Assembly (NCBI GenBank): GCA_009787035.1
Contig: WRGV01000009.1
Location: 6,666 to 13,409 of the forward strand
Reading direction: 5' to 3'
Length of the DNA: 6,744 nt
From: Propionibacteriaceae bacterium
Lineage (GTDB): Bacteria; Actinomycetota; Actinomycetes; Propionibacteriales; Propionibacteriaceae
Within the stretch, counting starts at the first letter, position 1. The number at the start of each line of letters is the position of its first letter. A model generated the notes under the pieces. The model saw only the letters and a list, made by a program, of their open reading frames with translations, searched no databases and was not told where the DNA came from. Both the position numbers and the translations under genes were made by a program. Shown in pieces: positions 5,829 to 6,744 of this stretch.

Positions 5829-5845
5829 GCCCCGCGTGACGGGGT
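5829..5845 (+). terminator. Possible weak terminator hairpin after the GT4 gene
   Basis: GCCCCG and CGGGGT form a 6-pair stem (one G-U pair) around a 5-nt loop, 31 nt after the GT4 stop. Only GTT follows, not a real T-tract, so it would end transcription poorly. Its 3' arm touches the extended -10 element of the next gene and could instead be a regulatory site. Confidence 0.25.
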
Positions 5846-5853
5846 GTTACACT
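5845..5853 (+). promoter_or_regulatory. Extended -10 promoter (TGTTACACT) before the cytidylyltransferase gene
   Basis: TG-T-TACACT matches the extended -10 form TGnTAnnnT. A 17-bp spacer puts the -35 at 5825-5830 (CTGAGC), which is poor; extended -10 promoters often need none. Transcription would start near 5860, leaving a leader of about 40 nt that includes a CGCC-TGTC-GGCG stem (5867-5878). It would drive the last two genes separately from the upstream operon. Confidence 0.45.
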
Positions 5854-5885
5854 GCAAGGACGCGCACGCCTGTCGGCGCGCCGAG

Positions 5886-5894
5886 GCGAGGGGG
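5886..5894 (+). promoter_or_regulatory. Shine-Dalgarno (GCGAGGGGG) that sets the GTG start at 5901
   Basis: The purine-rich GAGGGGG ends 6 nt before GTG 5901. Starting there removes 19 unrelated residues that the longer frame from GTG 5844 would add; that upstream GTG lies within the promoter itself. Confidence 0.6.
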
Positions 5895-5900
5895 CAATCA

Positions 5901-6617
5901 GTGAACGTCGGGCTCGTGATCGCAGGGGGCTCAGGGCATCGTATGCACCAGGACATTCCCAAGCAGTTCATCCACATCGACGACAAGCCGGTCATCGTCT
6001 ACACGCTGGAGGGTTTCGAGCGGCATCCGAAGATCGACGCCATCGAGGTGGTCTGCATCGACGGATGGCATGAGATGCTGTGGGCCTACGCCAAGCAGTT
6101 CGGCATCACCAAACTGCGGGGCATCGTCAGCGGTGGCGCGACCGCCCAGGAGTCGATCCGTAACGGTGTCGAGGCGCTGAGCGATGTGTGCGCCGATGAC
6201 GACATCGTCGTGGTGCACGACGGCATCCGTCCGATGCTCGACTCCGATGTGCTGTCCGACGTGATCGTGACGTGCGAGCGCCACGGCAACGGGGTCACCT
6301 CGCTGCCGTACAACGAGCAGATCTTCATCGCCGACGATGACGAGTCGACGACGCGCTTCATCCCCCGTGAGACGCTGCGTCGGGTGAGCACGCCGCAGGC
6401 GTACCGGTTCGGCCTGCTGCGCGACCGGTACCGCGAGGCCTTCGCGAAGGGCGTGGGCATCTCGGGATCGTCGTACACCAACACGATGATGGTCGAGCTG
6501 GGCGAGCGGCTGTATTTCGCGGCCGGGTCGGAGCGCAACATCAAGCTGACCACGCGCGAAGACCTCGACCTGTTCCGTGCTCAGCTGCACTCGTCCCATG
6601 GGAGCTGGCTGAAATGA
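5901..6617 (+). CDS. IspD/TarI-like cytidylyltransferase (likely CDP-polyol or CDP-alcohol synthesis)
   Basis: From GTG 5901 the protein has 238 residues, the normal IspD/TarI length. It opens with the CTP-binding loop VIAGGSGHRMHQDIPKQF (6-23), with Lys 21 at the catalytic position. VSGGATAQESIRNGV (76-90), VVHDGIRPM (104-112), STPQAY (163-168) and NIKLTTREDLDLF (213-225) follow in the usual order. Arg 156 and Lys 215 align by eye with the substrate-binding Arg 157 and Lys 213 of E. coli IspD. The family couples CTP with a phospho-alcohol to give a CDP-alcohol and pyrophosphate. IspD makes the isoprenoid intermediate CDP-methylerythritol; TarI makes CDP-ribitol. Context (glycan cluster, LicD, adjoining SDR) argues against the isoprenoid role. 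HDGIRP replaces the usual HDAARP or HDAVRP, and YTNTMMVE replaces the TDEA-type segment near 192-199, so the substrate may differ from both. It overlaps the next gene by ATGA. Confidence 0.85.
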   Translation: MNVGLVIAGGSGHRMHQDIPKQFIHIDDKPVIVYTLEGFERHPKIDAIEVVCIDGWHEMLWAYAKQFGITKLRGIVSGGATAQESIRNGVEALSDVCADDDIVVVHDGIRPMLDSDVLSDVIVTCERHGNGVTSLPYNEQIFIADDDESTTRFIPRETLRRVSTPQAYRFGLLRDRYREAFAKGVGISGSSYTNTMMVELGERLYFAAGSERNIKLTTREDLDLFRAQLHSSHGSWLK

Positions 6618-6744
6618 GTGCCGGGCTCGCCGACCACGCGCTGTACCAGGCCGATGTCGCGGCCGTCGTGGGCCTGCCGCTCGACTGGTCGAGCCTGAGC
6701 GGCAAGACGGTGTTGGTCACCGGCGCCTCGGGCATGATCGGCTC
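6614..6744 (+). CDS. NAD(P)-dependent epimerase/dehydratase-like SDR, N-terminal fragment (cut by window edge)
   Basis: The first 43 codons are visible. A leading segment of about 28 residues (including LPLDWSSLSG, 21-30) precedes the Rossmann strand KTVLVTGASGMIG (31-43) with the GxxGxxG dinucleotide motif, as in extended SDRs. The ATG overlaps the stop of the cytidylyltransferase gene (ATGA, 6614-6617), so the two are translated together and probably act on one pathway. A plausible role is to make or modify the alcohol that becomes CDP-linked, as reductases paired with TarI-type enzymes do (TarJ, or the reductase half of Haemophilus Acs1/Bcs1). TarJ itself is a zinc alcohol dehydrogenase of another fold, so this would be a different solution. 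A nucleotide-sugar epimerase or 4,6-dehydratase is an equally possible reading, because the catalytic YxxxK lies outside the window. Confidence 0.8.
   Translation, partial: MSAGLADHALYQADVAAVVGLPLDWSSLSGKTVLVTGASGMIG

Noticed and set aside
5844..5900. A longer N-terminus for the cytidylyltransferase starting at GTG 5844
   Set aside because: The added 19 residues do not belong to the family fold, the GTG overlaps the promoter -10 element, and GTG 5901 has a good SD 6 nt upstream.
1..6744. Mobile element, CRISPR array, tRNA or phage genes
   Set aside because: No transposase motif, terminal inverted repeats with target duplications, regularly spaced repeats or tRNA cloverleaf could be found by reading; all long stretches are explained by glycan genes.

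Overview
The window is GC-rich DNA with dense, short-spaced genes and strong G/C bias at third codon positions. Together with start regions that lack a Shine-Dalgarno (SD) sequence but carry a TANNNT hexamer 6-7 nt before the start codon, this suggests an actinomycete. The gene set (Wzx-like flippase, rhamnosyltransferase-like GT2, DPM1-like GT2 with DUF2304, LicD, IspD/TarI-like protein, epimerase-like SDR) resembles exopolysaccharide clusters of high-GC Bifidobacterium, but the genus is only a guess from memory.

Layout. Positions 1-74 hold the first 24 codons of galE on the minus strand (UDP-glucose 4-epimerase). A divergent, gene-free region follows (75-351). It has a leaderless-type galE promoter, a 14-bp direct repeat with 42-bp period, a candidate rightward promoter and a leader containing inverted repeats. 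Everything after it is on the plus strand: a polytopic Wzx/MviN-type glycan flippase (352-1671); a GT2 glycosyltransferase of the DQDDVW type (1659-2600); a DPM1-like GT2 (2684-3370); a small three-helix DUF2304 membrane protein (3367-3741); a LicD-family phosphotransferase (3794-4621); a GT4 glycosyltransferase (4641-5798); an IspD/TarI-like cytidylyltransferase (5901-6617); and the start of an NAD(P)-binding SDR/epimerase (6614 to the window end).

How it may work together. GalE would supply UDP-galactose. The GT2 and GT4 enzymes would build a lipid-linked repeat unit and the flippase would carry it outward. The DPM1-like/DUF2304 pair would make a polyprenyl-phosphate sugar for outer-face decoration. 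The cytidylyltransferase and SDR probably make a CDP-activated polyol or a similar CDP-alcohol, and LicD would transfer its phospho-alcohol onto the glycan. This is the same division of labour as human ISPD with fukutin/FKRP. No priming glycosyltransferase, polymerase, ligase or GT-C acceptor enzyme lies in the window, so the cluster continues beyond it or depends on genes elsewhere.

There is no rRNA, tRNA, CRISPR array, insertion sequence or phage gene that I can support. The strongest items for a second look are the CDP-alcohol/LicD module, the GT2-DUF2304 pair and the repeat-rich divergent promoter region.
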